This document shows, piece by piece, positions 35,701-49,402 of a DNA stretch of 64,000 nucleotides (positions are counted from its first letter, which is position 1; each line of letters opens with the position of its first letter). Below the pieces are notes generated by a model. The model was not told the DNA's origin, ran no database searches, and saw only the letters and a program-made list of their open reading frames with translations. The stretch is from Monomorium pharaonis (taxonomy: Eukaryota; Arthropoda; Insecta; Hymenoptera; Formicidae). The DNA is taken from contig NC_050472.1 in the NCBI RefSeq assembly GCF_013373865.1, positions 25,217,138 to 25,281,137 of the forward strand, given 5' to 3'. The position numbers and the translations under genes were made by a program.

Positions 35701-36500
35701 AAATTTTACATTTACTCCACATTAATTATTCAAACTCGTGTTGATTTCGTCTCCATTTTCAACGTGACGAAACTTCGTTCTTTTTCGCCCTTTGTCGCGC
35801 TGTCTCCTCCCCTCCTTTTTTGAGCACGCTGCAAGTTCCGGAAGTTCATCAGAGCTTTTGAATGGTTTAATTTGCATACCTAACAATATTATACCGCGCG
35901 CTCGAAGATAGCTCTTCCCACTTCCTTCTACATTCCGCGAAGGCAACCAGCAGCGGCGACACGAGTTGCCGAGAAGGTATAAAGAAAGATGGAGTATACC
36001 GGAAGGGGAATGTTCGCAATGTTCACACGTGGGTGATGGAAAAGATAGAGGGAAAGTCGCGGTAATATTCTTTTTACGTCTTTTTGTTAAATTTTCATAC
36101 AAAAACCGTAGTGATATATACTACGTAAGAATCCTTACGTAAGCTCTGTACTTGCCTATTCTATTATCGCGATAAAATATTAACGTTTCAGCTTAAAATT
36201 TGAACACACACTTTTTTTCATCCGAAATAAATCAACCATCGTAATCGCATTTCGCAGTTAACGTTACGGCTATTTCGCAGTGCAGACCCATTAAGCCGCT
36301 TCACGCAAGAAACCTCTTCATTCTTTTCTCTTTTTCCCCAACCCGAGTTGCCCCGCGCGATATCCGATCGCATCGACATGCACTTCGAAGCGTGCTCACG
36401 TCGAACAATAATAATATTTCTTTGAGCTCGCTCGCGCGGGCTGGGATCCGGCGTTGTACTCCGTCGACTCCCCCCTCCCCCACGAATATTTCCCTATTTT
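32766..36500. other. AT-rich non-coding stretch
   Basis: 32890-33330 is dominated by TTAAATTAA-type words and is very low in GC. 34010-34530 is CpG-rich with short open frames but no recognisable protein. 35100-35260 has T-rich runs. No exon, RNA gene or mobile element could be supported. Confidence 0.6.
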
Positions 36501-36504
36501 TACA

Positions 36505-36722
36505 GACAAGTATTGCATGAAATATTCATAGGGTCTATCCCCCTCCCCGCTCCTAACAACCGCGGGATTTCGCTTACGATCTTGTCTGCCGATAGCAAAT
36601 TTTTTTCGCAAAATTAATATTACATGAAACGCGCGCGCGCGCGCGCGCGCCCGTGCGGGTACGATTTTATCGGGTAAGAATTATCCTTTGTTTCTTAGAC
36701 AAATATTGCATGAAATATTCAT
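36505..36722 (+). repeat. Pair of 25-bp direct repeats around a GC run
   Basis: GACAAGTATTGCATGAAATA... (36505-36529) recurs with one substitution at 36698-36722, a spacing of 193 bases. The spacer contains a (GC)10 tract. It may be a local duplication whose middle has diverged, or a doubled binding site. Confidence 0.7.
36631..36650. repeat. (GC)10 microsatellite
   Basis: Perfect GC run, a potential Z-DNA-forming tract and a typical site of length polymorphism. Confidence 0.95.
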
Positions 36723-38436
36723 GGCGCGCGTAGATCGGATCGATTTTGGTCAACGTTTTGGCGTACCCTTTAAAACACACCATTGTCCCCCTGTTTTACG
36801 CAGGCACTTCCCTTCCATTAGGCTTATCCACGTTTGATACCAATAGGGATCCCCGTATTATCGGAGTCCATCCGTTTTCCCGATGGGTGGCAAAAAGCGC
36901 CTAAACCAGGAAAGATGGCAAGTGCTCGTATAGCGTGAAAGAGACTTTTTGTCGAGAACGAGTGGCGCCGTCGCCAACAATCAAGAGCGAAACGATGACA
37001 TTGATTCCTGCATATGTCACTAAATGATTTTTTCTTGTTTGAAAAAAATAAGATTGCTCTTTCTACGAAGAATTTATCGTTATGGTTTATTATGCTATTT
37101 AATCAATTAAATATTTATGAGTGTCTAGTTAGATTTATTATAGCGAACCGTATAAATTATATAATCTTTTTGATTGTTTTAAAGACATATTTGAAACGTG
37201 GCAGTTACACACGTCATTTAGCTTCTTTTTTTCATTATTCCATTCGCGTTATCCGACTCCATAGACGATACAACGCAAAAATTGTTCCTCTGTCTCTATC
37301 GTGCTTTTTATTAGTCTGCTGTATGGATGGCGCATCGCATTCATTGATCAACGAAAGCGGAAGAAGCTCCTCCATTAGCGGCGCGAGCACCCTGATGCCC
37401 AACAGCGGGAGGAATGGACGCTGTATATTATTTCCATCACTCCTTCCTGCATTAATCAAGCCGGAAAACGTCCGCGCGGTACGGCGACCCCCGGTACGCT
37501 GACGTGACCGGCCATAAATCGCGGGTTCGAGTGCAAACGCGATTACACGCCGGCGACGATTATCGAGGGAGGAGATCCTCCTCCTCTTCCACCTTCTCCG
37601 CCTCCTCCGCCTCCATTTCCTTCCCTGTCGCTTCACCTCTGCACGTCCTCCGCGTCATTCTCGAATGCGGTCGCGGTCGGCCCGGTACAAATGCATAAAT
37701 CCTCCGGGACGCTGACGCAGGTGGAGAAGAAGGGACTCGCAAGCGGATTCGGAGCGGAAAGCAATACGCGGGAAAACTCCCGCGGAAATCCCGGGTCGTG
37801 TCGCGCGTCGGGTCGTCGCTTTTGTGTTGCGTCGCGCCTCTGCTGCCCACGTCGGCATTCTCTCTTTTTTTCCTTCTCCGTCGTCGTTTTTTCTCCTTTT
37901 TTCTCGCACAGTTTAATCTGCTTGCGGTCCAGCACGGAGTTGCGCGCGTCCCGTTCGTCAGATATGAATATTCCCGCTTGTTAATTAAACGACGACGCCA
38001 CACCGTCGGACAACATGAAACGCTTATGGAGTAAGATGATGTAATTATCTTATACGACACACTACACCGGCTATGTTTGTTTCGCGAAAAAGAATATGCG
38101 CATAGTTAAATTGCTGACGCATCAATGCATTCTATGAGTAAATATAACCAATAAATTAAAGTAATTATTTGGTTTTATATAAAGAGTGGAATCTTATTAT
38201 CTTAATTTTTTATCTAGAATATACTGTCTTATTTTGTTTGCATTTTTAAAGTTTAATTGTCAGAAAACCTCAAAGATTTTTTTATATACAAATTATCTGT
38301 CGGATTAGAATATAAAGATAAATATATGAAATGTTACTCACTTAAAAGCTGTAAGAATGTGCTTTTTTTTATTTTATACCTCGCAAGACCTGTCATGTTT
38401 TTATTCTACCGTTAAAACTTGGATTTTCTTGACTCA

Positions 38437-38439
<3 letters not shown>
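36723..38439. other. Non-coding stretch with a CpG-rich core
   Basis: 37230-37980 is GC/CpG-rich and holds overlapping open frames on both strands (for example 37014-37502 plus, 37560-38060 minus). Their translations are R, S, P and E rich and show no domain. 38040-38430 is AT-rich. Confidence 0.6.
37571..37620 (+). repeat. Imperfect CTC/CGC trinucleotide tract
   Basis: A run of CCTCCTCCTC-, CTCCGCCTCC-type triplets. The minus strand would read as a K/R/E-rich low-complexity peptide, not a domain. Confidence 0.7.
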
Positions 38440-38487
<48 letters not shown>

Positions 38488-38508
38488 CCCTCTCTCTCTC
38501 TCTCTCTT
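38440..38508 (+). repeat. Interrupted (TC)n microsatellite
   Basis: Two TC runs separated by CCCCCC. Confidence 0.95.
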
Positions 38509-38654
38509 TCTCCCTTTCTCTGTCTCATTTTTTTGGGCTTTCTACTCCCTTGCAAAGTTTACATCGCTCTAAATTGTTTTTGCTCCAATTCCGAACGCAC
38601 ATCCAACCTTATTTCGTATCTAACGGAATCCACGGAGTTGAACATTTTCCAGCT

Positions 38655-39600
38655 GTAATTAATTAATTAATTCTCCCTTTAATTCCGCCACCTTTCCCCA
38701 CTATTATCTCGATCCTGCTTTTGTTTTTCTAATTTCTGATTACATAATTTTGTGCTTGTTTTGTCCCTTAAAAAGAATATGAAGTTTCGCTTGCTAAGTT
38801 TATTAAAATTTGATGTGAGAATAATGGAAATGTGTGTAAGTAATTATATGCTCTCCTATATATTGAGTAACACCAAATGCGGTTTTTACGAAGAAAAGAT
38901 TGTTACTTGCTTTACGTTCAGAGTTTATCTAAAAAAAGAAATTATAATCTGAAAATTATTATTCTATTATATTATTATATAAATTATATTTTCTTTATTT
39001 TTGTATAGAGACAAAAAGATTTGTAGGTGCATTTTATTACGATGTGGTTATTTTATTGGTGATATTATTTTATGATATTTCATGGAAAGTAGTTAAAAAA
39101 TTTATTAGCTTAACTACAATAATTACATATGATTATTAAATTTGTACGTTGAAATTATCTTTTGCTGACTTAGACTATTTTTTTTTACTGAATTAAATCA
39201 TTCTAATGTAATGCATATATAAATTTTACCATTTTTTAAGAAATTCTTATGTCATTTAAAGATTTCCTCCATCGAAATTTAAATTTGACGAAGAGAAAGG
39301 AAAGGATATGAGCTTTGTGCCGGAAATTTCTTTTTTTTTTTCTTCGATTCGTACTATGACGAAAGTGAAGTTCCACGCCTTGCTCGCTCTTGCGAGGGAC
39401 TAATTCGGTGGGGCCGGGTTACGAACGTAATTAATTAATTCTACTTTTAATCCCACCCACTCGGCATTATTACGTCGCTTTTTTTTCCATTCGTTGATAC
39501 TGTCTTTACTACAGGCTCTCGTATCGTTTTGTTTCATCTGGTCCCCGGAGGGACTGTAATAAATTAATTCTGCCTTTATCTTTATCATCTCCGCCATTTT
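38655..39600. repeat. Three degenerate copies of a TTAATTAATTCT-CC motif
   Basis: Related segments start near 38660, 39431 and 39561. Each reads TAATTAATTCTNCYTTTA, then a TCYCGCCA-like segment. The second and third also share a later AGGCYCTCG segment (about 39512 and 39621), which suggests an old tandem duplication of roughly 110-130 bp. Confidence 0.4.
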
Positions 39601-39914
39601 CCTCTCTTTCTTCTTCCTCCAGGCCCTCGTTTTCTTTTCGTTTTTTGCGCTCGCTCTATTACAACATTCGTTTGCCGTAAAATTCTTTTCAGAAGGAATA
39701 TTTAACCGACACTTCAGAGACCGAATAAAAATGGTAAGAGTACGCTTAATTCCTAGTTACGGGCACGCGAACCTCGTTAAAATCATGGATGAATTTATGC
39801 GACGGAACCCTTGTACTTTTTTAATACCTGAGTAACCGATCGCCAGCTTCGAATAAGCCGCACGCAAGTATTCAAACACTTATTATTGTAACGTTAGCGT
39901 CGAAGTGAAGTACT

Positions 39915-39948
39915 TGTAATGTTTCCGTGAATGTAATGTTTCCGTGAA
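39915..39948 (+). repeat. 17-bp tandem duplication
   Basis: TGTAATGTTTCCGTGAA occurs twice, head to tail, without change. Confidence 0.9.
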
Positions 39949-40541
39949 ATTGTATTTTTTATTGACTCTTAAATGAACATATTGTATGTTCGTAATATTA
40001 GTTAAAAAATGCTAAAACCGACAGCGAAAAACCAGAGCTCGACAACTCCTTCTCTCGAGACGTCATTAATTTTATCGCCGAAAAAAGGATTCGTTTTGCT
40101 TTGACGTTGGCGCTCAATGCCGCTGTGCTCTGAACTGATGAAAATCGAGCGCAATGAATAGCGACGATATTAAAAAACACAGAGCGATATTAAATTAGAA
40201 ATACCGTTTCGGTAGGAGAAACAAATCCGCAATGCTAAAGAAAAGGCCGAGCACGAGGTTTCGCGGGAGAACGCACCTAATGACTCGAGCTTCCGCGCGC
40301 GTATAACGTTATGATGAGAAAACAATAGAGACAATGGCGGCGGCGCGCACCGCCCGGCAAGGAAAGATGTGTCGTTGGACTAAGAGAGTATTAATTAAAA
40401 CGCGGATACGCGAACGCGCGCATATCTAGCCGCGCATTATGGCTTGCAAGAACTTGGGTACCCTTATTAAGCTTCATTAGCCGACACTCGGGTTAATTGC
40501 TTCATTTTTCCTCTTTACCCTCGAAGCAACCCGCCGCGCGT

Positions 40542-40569
40542 CGCCGCCGCCACCACCACCGCCGCCGCG
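40542..40569. repeat. CCG/CCA trinucleotide tract
   Basis: GCCGCC and CCACCACCACC triplets. On the minus strand it would read as polyglycine in an open frame (40477-40737) with no other support. Confidence 0.8.
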
Positions 40570-43500
40570 GCGCCTCGATTTCGTATCCTTCCTGCTGCGC
40601 ATTCTGCGACGCAGGGCAACCTCGCTGCGTAATGTAGTCTTGAGTGCATTATACAATTGCAAATTATTCTTGATTAGCGGAGACGCACGAAACGCGTCTA
40701 CGTCTCTCAAGCTTTTTACGAAAATTATAAAATACATTGTACTTTGCCTCGAGGTTATTATGTAAATTATATCTTGTAATGGTATTAATATATTGCCGCC
40801 ATTAGTACTATTGATCTATTGAGCTATCATAAACACAGCTTATGCGCATAATGACGCATATTTCAGACGATAATTACCCGTACTCGAATCAGTTGGTGTT
40901 CCTAGACATGTGTCAGCTTCGTTTTCATTTAATAAGCGCGCGCATTTATCGAGCTCGTAATAAAGTAACATCTCATTTGCATCTCATAAGCTCGGCTAAA
41001 TAATGATCGCTATAAGAGCGGCAATAGCGATGTTGCGGATTAAATCTTGCTGTAATTCTGAATATGCTTTGCGAAATGAAATTTTTTCATAATTCCTTTT
41101 CAGCGTAGATGAGGGAATGTTATAAAGTTTACGTGAGATTATTTCGCTCCATTGTAGTCTACAATACCCGAGATAATTCTGAATTACGAATAAAGGGAAG
41201 TGGTGGGATGAATTAGTAGAACATAATAGGATGAGGGACGTTTAAAGTCCCCATTTCGCCGATATGCAGAAAAGACTTGGATATAATTCACGAGAAGATA
41301 CAAATCTCGTAATTCTACGCGAAAATCTTGAAGATATATTTCTTCTTTCACTTTTCTCATGTAGCGAAACACTCATAATCTGTTGAATTTCTAATTACAC
41401 AGGGTGTCGAACTTTAATCGTTTAGTTTTACATTTTACACCAGGGTAGGTTAATTCGAGCGAAATTGAACACATTCTCAACATACCTGTCTGCGCGTATG
41501 CCTATACGTGCAACGTTATTTTCACTAGTGACAGTAGTCGAGTTCGCGAGAGTTAGGATATAACGAGTCAAAATTTCGACGCCGTACCTTGGCCGTCGAA
41601 AAAGTCGACGTTCGCGTTTCCGTTTAATCGCCGCACCGTCCCAGAATTAGACGTTAATTGCGACACGGGGTATCCGTAAAAGTTGCCGTTAAACGGCCAT
41701 ACGTTACGCAGAGGAAGCGCGGAAGGGGATCACGGTAATGGAACAATTACCGTACTGTCTGCATAACTCGCGGTGGAATTCGCCGGAATTCACGGAGAAA
41801 GGAAGAGAAGGCCGGCGCGACGGGGCTGAACGGCTAGGGTCGTCGTGGCATCGCGACGGTGTGACGAAGAGGTAAACGTTGCTCACCGGGGATTAGATAT
41901 CGTCCACCGAAATTGGAAAACTTTATACCGGGAGTTAAACGCCTCTATTTTCTTCTGAAGATTAATCCGTAATATCTGTCCAATGACACGTGGATATCTT
42001 GAAAGGTACAGAGAAACTTTGATATCAGTAGTTTTCATATATCAGAGAACGTGTTTATGTTTGGTAATCACAGAATATCCATCGTAAAATAATATTTAAT
42101 GTTTTTGCTAATTAAAAAAGCCAGTAATATTACTCACTCTAATTTCCAAATTTTTATATGTTTTTAATGGAAAGTAATGTATCTGATTTAATTATTGATA
42201 AAAATTTTTTATATCTAATAGATATATGTTACATTTTCAATTAAACAGAGTGACAAATATTTTGCTACAGATATTAATATAATATTTAACTGATCCGGAT
42301 AAACATCCGACTGTTGGTTGTTACAATAAAGAGTGCGAATCGTTTTATTCGATCGACGTAGAAAGCAGTAATCCGCAAAAAAACAAAATAATGGATGTTA
42401 TGTTGAACGACAACAAGCGTGTTATTCGTAGAGCAAATTTTTCTCAAGCTCGCCAAGCTTTCAGTCTCGGCGAGGAAAATACGAACGATAGACGCGTTGC
42501 TATCAGCGCCGGTCGGGATATTCAACCGTGAAACTCCCTGTAAGCCGCGGAAAAGCCGACAACGTTTCTCGGCTTCCCCATTGGTTGCCGCCCATGAATG
42601 TAAACCCGAGGAAAGTGCATCCACGCGCCGATCCACGTTGGCACTTCGAAGAGTTACGGATACAGGTGGCTTTTTAGAAAAGAGAAGAAGTGTCTGGGAG
42701 AGTACATTTATTACATAATATATGCTTGTGCTTATATTGACGTAGACTAGCTGCATATTCAATTAAAGAACAGAGCGATCAAATTATCATGAGAAGAATT
42801 ATTTTAATTAATGATTGCGCGTTTTGTGTTACTGTAGTTATGCGGTAAAATAAAATTATTTAGTATATCGTGCCATAACACAAACACACACACATTTCGT
42901 GCTACCACCTCATTTTCTTTCAATATAATCGAAAGTGCTCATTTGTTTATTACATTTCCGCACGTTGTAACATACATACGTAAGCAGACTGAAGAGATTT
43001 TTCTTCCCCGAATTTCTCTTTTTACTTTTGTTTCTCTCTTCTGTCGCGAGAAATTCCATTGTTTTAATATTCTGTCAATATCTGCTCAATCCATATTGAT
43101 ATTCCTCGAACGCCACAATCCACTCCGCGCGTTTCACCGCGGATAGGATTAATGGAAAGTGGAAGGAAAAACAGGTCGATACGAAATTATCACGCAAGCC
43201 TTACTATCGCGGTCAACATCTTCATATCGATAGAGCCTCAAGATAAAATTCCCAATGCGGCGGAATGCAGGTGCCGTTGCTGCTACTGGCATCGACGGCG
43301 TTGCATCGCGTGTCGATGCACCCGCGATGCATCGATGCGCGACCGTGCCGCCGTTTCACCGCGGAAAACTCGAACAGTCGACGTACCTTATTTTCCGCTC
43401 TTCCCGGCCATTCCCTATCCCTCCCCCCTTCAATCCCCGCTTCTTTCATGAGGATAAGAAGGTCCCGGCCTCGGCTTTCACGCGGTACTATATCCACGGC

Positions 43501-46500
43501 GCGCGCGGCGCAAATATTTCTTCCTTTGCATATCGAGCCCCGACGCGGCCATTTGCATTCCTCTGTGCCTGTTCTTTCTGCCTCCATCCTCCTACTTCCT
43601 TCCCTCAGGATAAGAAGAACGCCCTCCTGGCGTCCCTCTTCTTATCCCTTCTTTCATCGATTTCTTTCTCCAGTCTTCTTCCTTTTACACTTTTTTTTTT
43701 ATTTCCCTTCCTGAGCTTTCAACGTCATCCGACTGGAGACGTTTGCAACCTCGAAACGTCCCTCACGTTCCTCGAGACTTCTGTAAGAAACGTAATTAAC
43801 AAGAATAGTATCACCGACTCATCTTTCTTACTTCTAACGTAGGAAAGGCCGAGAATACAGCTAGAAAAAGTTTCTAAGTAACAAATTTTAAAATTGCTAT
43901 AATATATGTATTAAATTAATTATATAAACTCTTGCATGTAATTAATAATAAATGAATCGATAACTGAAAACGGAAGAAATTTAGATTTGTACAGCGAAAA
44001 TGAAGAAAATTTTTTGCTAAATCACGGGAATGACTTTTGTAAAGCTATTTGTGGATTCTCACTATCGAGGGTGTTTCATGGAGATCTCTCGGTTCCATTA
44101 GCGCGACGGAAGTGCATCACTTGCCGTAAAATTAAGCGATGTGGACAGAAAAGGCGCCGTTGTTATTGATGTGGCACGATGCCGAGTGCTTCTTGTTTTT
44201 GTTAGGATAACTAATAGCCTCGAGAATTTGTTTATTCGTAAAAGCCTCATCCTATAGATATAGATGATTAAGATGTATACATAAAAATTTATAACGATTC
44301 AAATATTCGATTTTATAAATTATTAACAAAACGGAAATATTTGAGAAATTTTTTTAAAAGCAACGTGAAAAGAAAAACTATAAGAATTTTTTAATTTAAT
44401 ATTATATTATCTTGTGAGTGACTTTATAAATTTTATTATTTTAAATTATATTTTTTTTTATTCGACACTTTTGATATTTGAGAAATATAATATTTAAGTC
44501 TGAACATGTTGCGGGAAAGATCACCAATAAAGTAAATGAAAAATCTGCATACTAAAACTCAAACTAATTATTTTTAATAACACACGTAGCAATACCAACA
44601 CAGCTTACGAAAGTAATTAAAAAATTGCATTTTTAGAGAAAATTGAAAAAATTTTACCAGACACTAATTTTAACACAGCGTGGTCTTTGATGTCATAAAA
44701 TATTATGGAAGTGATTTTTTTAATTTACTAGGTATACTATTAAAAGAAACATGAGAGATTTGAAACAAATTTTATCATAGTTTATAACTGTGTCTTTTTA
44801 AATAAAATTATTTTTATAATTTTTTGTTTCTCACTTTTGCGAGTGCAATTATTAATAAATAACAATTTTGTTTGTTTTCTGGTAATAATCATCCTATCGT
44901 TTTGGTTTAATCCTTATAACCGTCATACACAATAGCGGCAATTAATAAACCGTCATTAAAACGTACCGCAAATTTGTGCAATTGATAGAGTAATTATTTA
45001 CCTGCGTTATTCACCGGATAAAAATCCGCAAAGTGCTCTAATTAAAACGAAATTGCAGCGAATAATTACTTCCTGCCATGCGAGCTATTTCGATAATTTT
45101 CGTCGTACTGTTTATTTCCTACTGGCATCGGCGTATAATCGCAGATAAATGTTACTAGTTGCGTGCTTTTATCAATTACGATACGAATTAGACTTCGACA
45201 GTGATGAGAATACATTTCATTCCATTTACATCTCGTGTGCGCCGAATCCCCGGACTAATTTGGACACGATAATCCTCGGTGTGACATGGAGCGAAAAGTA
45301 ATGAAATATATCATTTATTTCTCTTCTCTTCATTTTAGGATATAGAGTGAAAACCTCTATTATATATCTCGGATTAAACTAATATATTTATTAAAATTAC
45401 ACGCGTTATAATAAAATTCTCTTTTTGTGAAATTTTATTGTGTTCTCGTTCTCCAGGATTCCTGCCGAAAAAAGATTAACGATACAAAAGCTGGGAAAGC
45501 GCGAGGGCGAGAACGAAAAGACGCGCGAACAAATTCCCCGAACCGGCTAATTAATACCCCGACCACAATGGCGGAAAGCGCCGTGGCTCCTCGGCCTTAA
45601 AACCAATTTGTTGCCCGCTCTCTCGAGCTCCTTGCTTCCCCGTCGGAACGACGCGACGCGCGGGCCTGTATTATGCTTAGGGTTCCGCCATTATGTTTCC
45701 CCCTGGTTTGGGCGAAACAATACAGCGTATAAGCGGCCGTCGCGCCACGTTCCGACGTAATATTACGTTGGCTGATTTATATCGCCCCACGTTCTGCGGT
45801 CTGCCCCCGAAACATTACATTCACTTACTAGACGATCGGGATTATTATGACGTAATAAACGTTCGGGACGACGGCTGCCGAAAGAATTCCGCGTGTGTGA
45901 GGGAAGTCTCTCTGTCTCTTCCGCTTGCGAGATAGGAGATTGTCGACGCGGTTGGATCGACATGTAGATCTGAATGCCTTGCATGAAGGCATTCGGATAT
46001 TGCATCAAGTGCAGCCTACATGCCAGATCTGACGTTTATTATTTTAATTACGCTAATATTCTAAGGGAAATGACATATTTGGGCTGTAATTATTTTCGCG
46101 ATTGCGTACCGCGTGAGGAATAATTATTTCTCGAATGCTTTTGTGTTTTGCAGACCAACCGGGATAGATCTCACTCGAGCTGCCTCCTTATTGAACAAAA
46201 CAACCGTTCGCCGTATCACAGCAAAGAACTCTCGGTCATTTTAATATTTCCGCGCAATATCGCTGCCGTCATTTACGAAATACGCTGGATAGTTTGTATA
46301 ATGCAACGGCGTCTCTGTGTATTTGCGCAATATCTTTTTACGGAGTTCTTTTACGGACGACAAGGATAGTCTCTTTGCGTAGAAACACGTTGGGCGAATT
46401 CGGTCGGTGCTGTCCTAAATATTATCATAATTAATATACCACGCTTAATATTAACTCGAGATATATTAATAAATTAACTGAAATTCCATGAATTTGTGAC

Positions 46501-49259
46501 TGTTTCCAATATTAACTTTCGCATAGATAATCGCTGCTTTTGCACAGTAGGATTAACATTGTAATGTCAATGAGATTCATTGAATATCAGATGCCTCGAT
46601 TATGTTTCGGCTATTATTGCGTTAAATAATGACAATAAAATGCAATGTAATATAATTAATAGCAAAAGAATATTATATAATTATTTTATGATCTAAATAA
46701 AGCCTTATCAAAATTCTTATTAGAATTACAATTAGGTCACGTTTGCTTCGTAATTTGTATTTAAAAAAAAGATATATAAAAGAAATTAATATTTTTCTTT
46801 CAAAAATGAGAATTTTCAAATGAGAAGAATGTCAATATGCAGATCTGCATTTGACACGAAGTAACATTCAGCCGAACTATCACGAAAGTGAGTGCAAGGC
46901 GCGTGAAAACGCTTCATAATTTTTTCTTTCGTTTTTCTCTGTGACGAATCCTTTTAAATCATCCGCTGTCACCCGCATTTCCGAGGCCAAATCTCGGATA
47001 GATTCGTCAGCGGCAAGGTACGACACGGGCGGTCCTCATTGCCGCGCCGACCTCGCAGTTTTGCATGAAGCTAAACGCGAAATTAAATCCGGGCGTGTAA
47101 ACGACCGTCATGTATACCCTGTCACCGGGTTACAAACCCGAGTCACGAATACGTAGCACGCGGAGCGCGTCTTTCGCTTTTATTTACGGCCCGCCCGCTC
47201 GCACCGCGAAGCCGTCGATTTAATTCCGAAAGTTCCCGGCTTCGCGACGCCGGGAAAAGAGAACCACCCCGCCTCGCGCGACGCCACACGGTGACACGTG
47301 TCCGTAATGTCTGCGTAACACGTGAGACTTCTTGCATTTTCATTGCGTCGATAACACCGTTCCTTTGAACGCGACGGTGAACAGAAAGGTATCTCGAAAC
47401 GAGTTCCATCAATTTAATATTTGATGGCGGACTGCGTCAGTTTTTTACAAGATACGTCCTTACAGATTTTTAAAAATCTATTTATAATCAAATATTTTAT
47501 TCGCAGAGGTGCATTAGAAAAATCTCAAATTTGGAGTGCATTTTATTCTCACCATAATGTTGGTTTATTGAAAAATGAAAACTTATCTCCGTGAAATCAA
47601 TTTTAATAAATTTTGACAGCTTGATAATGTCCAATTAAATTTTTGCAGAGAGCTTTTCGTGTCGGAATCAAAAGATTCCGACGGAAAATTTATGTTTTTA
47701 TTTACGCAGCGCATTTTTTATTCACGAGCGAAATGTCACGTCGCGTAAACTATAGTATAAGCGCGACTCGTATCAGAGAGAAGATATTAACACGCTGCAC
47801 GCGACGCGGTGCATTCGTGCGTGCTCAATGCGTGCGCGACCGCGATTTTTTTTTCTTTTTATTTATTTCCCCGTGTCTTTTCGCCGGGCGTTTTTACAAC
47901 CGCTCGCGAGTCGACATCTTTATCGCTGCTGTTATACGGGTTCAATGTACCTTTTGGTTACTACCGCCTCGTTGATTAACCCTTTCAACGCCGATGGCAT
48001 TCCGCGAAGAGTTGCGCAATTTATGCGCATACATTTCACTTGCGCGCCCGATTTCTCCGTTTTCTTAGTCATCCCTTATTCTCCGCGAGGTCAGGCACCG
48101 ACGAGACGAATGCAATAGGGTGTGCTTAGCGTGATTAAGGTAAATGAGTTCTAGTTGAGTTCCATCACGTAACTTTTATTGCGTGATTTTCAGTAGACGC
48201 GTGCTAGACATTAACATATTGTTTATGTTTACTGTTTATACATGTATTATATATGCATGTTTATTATTTGATATCCGTTAGTTTGTGCTTTGTACATTGC
48301 CAGGAAATTGTTTAAATACTTGAACATATAAAGAGAATAGCAAATACCAAATTCGCAATATTCAAATTAACGAATATTTCATTCTAATAAAAATATGTCT
48401 AAAATGTTTGGCTTGCAACGCTTCATGGGAATTTCTATCTCGCATTATCGTCTGTTCAAAACAATCTCAGTCGCTTTGTGCATAAAAATTCTTTTTTTTT
48501 ATAATATCACATTAAAATGAGTTAATGTATCATTTGAGAAATTAATTTTTTTTTTCTTTTTATAATAGTAACTTTTTCTCAGACATTATCAAGATCTGTT
48601 AATAAATGTTGCTGAATGTCGCAAGGGAGAATGATTCATTTTTATTAACACAGCGCAAGGTTGCGACGCGCATTTCCATATAAACACGCATGCATCGCTC
48701 ATTTTTGTATGTTGCGTGACTAATTCATCACACGTACCCTAACACTCTGCGTAGTCGGAGTAATCTTGGTTGTTTTAACACACCAGTTTACCCTTTCTTT
48801 CCCTCTGTGATATTTTTCCGTATTTTCGCTACGGCTGCCCGGTCATTTACGATTCTTTTGTGCATGGAAGATAAACCACTCGAAAGAATTGCACAAGAAA
48901 ACGTTTTACAACATCAGAGTTTAAGCGGGGTGATACATTAGCGACGCATTATCTTAAAAATAATGTAATGAATTATGGAGTAACTAAGACAAACAAGAGA
49001 TAATTCCAAGTATCAATTTTAGAGATCAATAGCGTTTGTTATAACGGACGATCGGACTTATGATTAAAGATTAAAAAGTATTTAATTAAAAAAAATAATT
49101 AATGTAATGTACGTGTCGCGTTTTTAGTAGCATTCTTTTTTTTAATTTTAACTCCAATAAATGTGATGCTTGCGAAGTTTTATTATGGAGACCTCTCATT
49201 TATTGTCCCACATATTTATCTTGATTTTTATTAATAATATTCCTTTCTTTTTTTTGCAG
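40570..49259. other. Non-coding sequence upstream of the rhomboid exon
   Basis: No exon is recognised. Composition alternates between AT-rich (42010-42300, 44180-45060, 46420-46800, 48130-49250) and CpG-rich blocks (41500-41900, 43240-43760, 45450-45930, 46930-47300, 47640-48120). The CpG-rich blocks give open frames without domains. Part of it may be the intron before the exon at 49260, since that exon opens with a splice acceptor and an earlier exon must exist. Regulatory elements are plausible but not demonstrable. Confidence 0.55.
45972..45994. repeat. Short perfect hairpin
   Basis: GAATGCCTT, five bases (GCATG), then AAGGCATTC. An AGATCTGA-type word lies outside it at both about 45966 and 46025. 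Too short to call a microRNA. Confidence 0.6.
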
Positions 49260-49402
49260 CTGGGTTTCTTCACATACTATACAGTAGCGATGGGTGAGGT
49301 GAATCCTTCCGGCCCGGTGCCGATCGACAGTGTATTCATTTACAGACCAGACAAGCGGCTCGAGCTCTGGAGGTTTGCCTTCTACATGTTCCTGCACGCT
49401 GG
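49260..49402 (+). CDS. Rhomboid intramembrane serine protease, internal exon
   Basis: Part of a rhomboid protease. Members of this family cut membrane proteins within the bilayer; in flies, Rhomboid releases EGF-receptor ligands such as Spitz in the secretory pathway. The exon encodes 47 residues plus two bases of a split glycine codon. LGFFTYYTVAMGE is the end of the first membrane segment. SVFIYRPDKR and LELWRFAFYMFLHA follow, with the WR motif of loop 1 (W codon 49368-49370) and the FLH histidine (49395-49397) leading into the active-site segment. The acceptor is a pyrimidine tract ending GCAG at 49256-49259, and the donor GTGAGT starts at 49403. An in-frame ATG at 49170 lies in the intron and is not the start. 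The sequence resembles Drosophila Rhomboid-1 more than I recall other paralogues doing, but paralogue identity is not certain. Confidence 0.94.

Noticed and set aside
37517..37540. GGGTTCGAGTGC, similar to a tRNA B box
   Set aside because: No cloverleaf, A box or anticodon arm can be placed upstream.
45693..45935. 80-codon open frame upstream of the rhomboid exon
   Set aside because: Considered as an upstream exon, but it shows no rhomboid similarity and has no matching donor.
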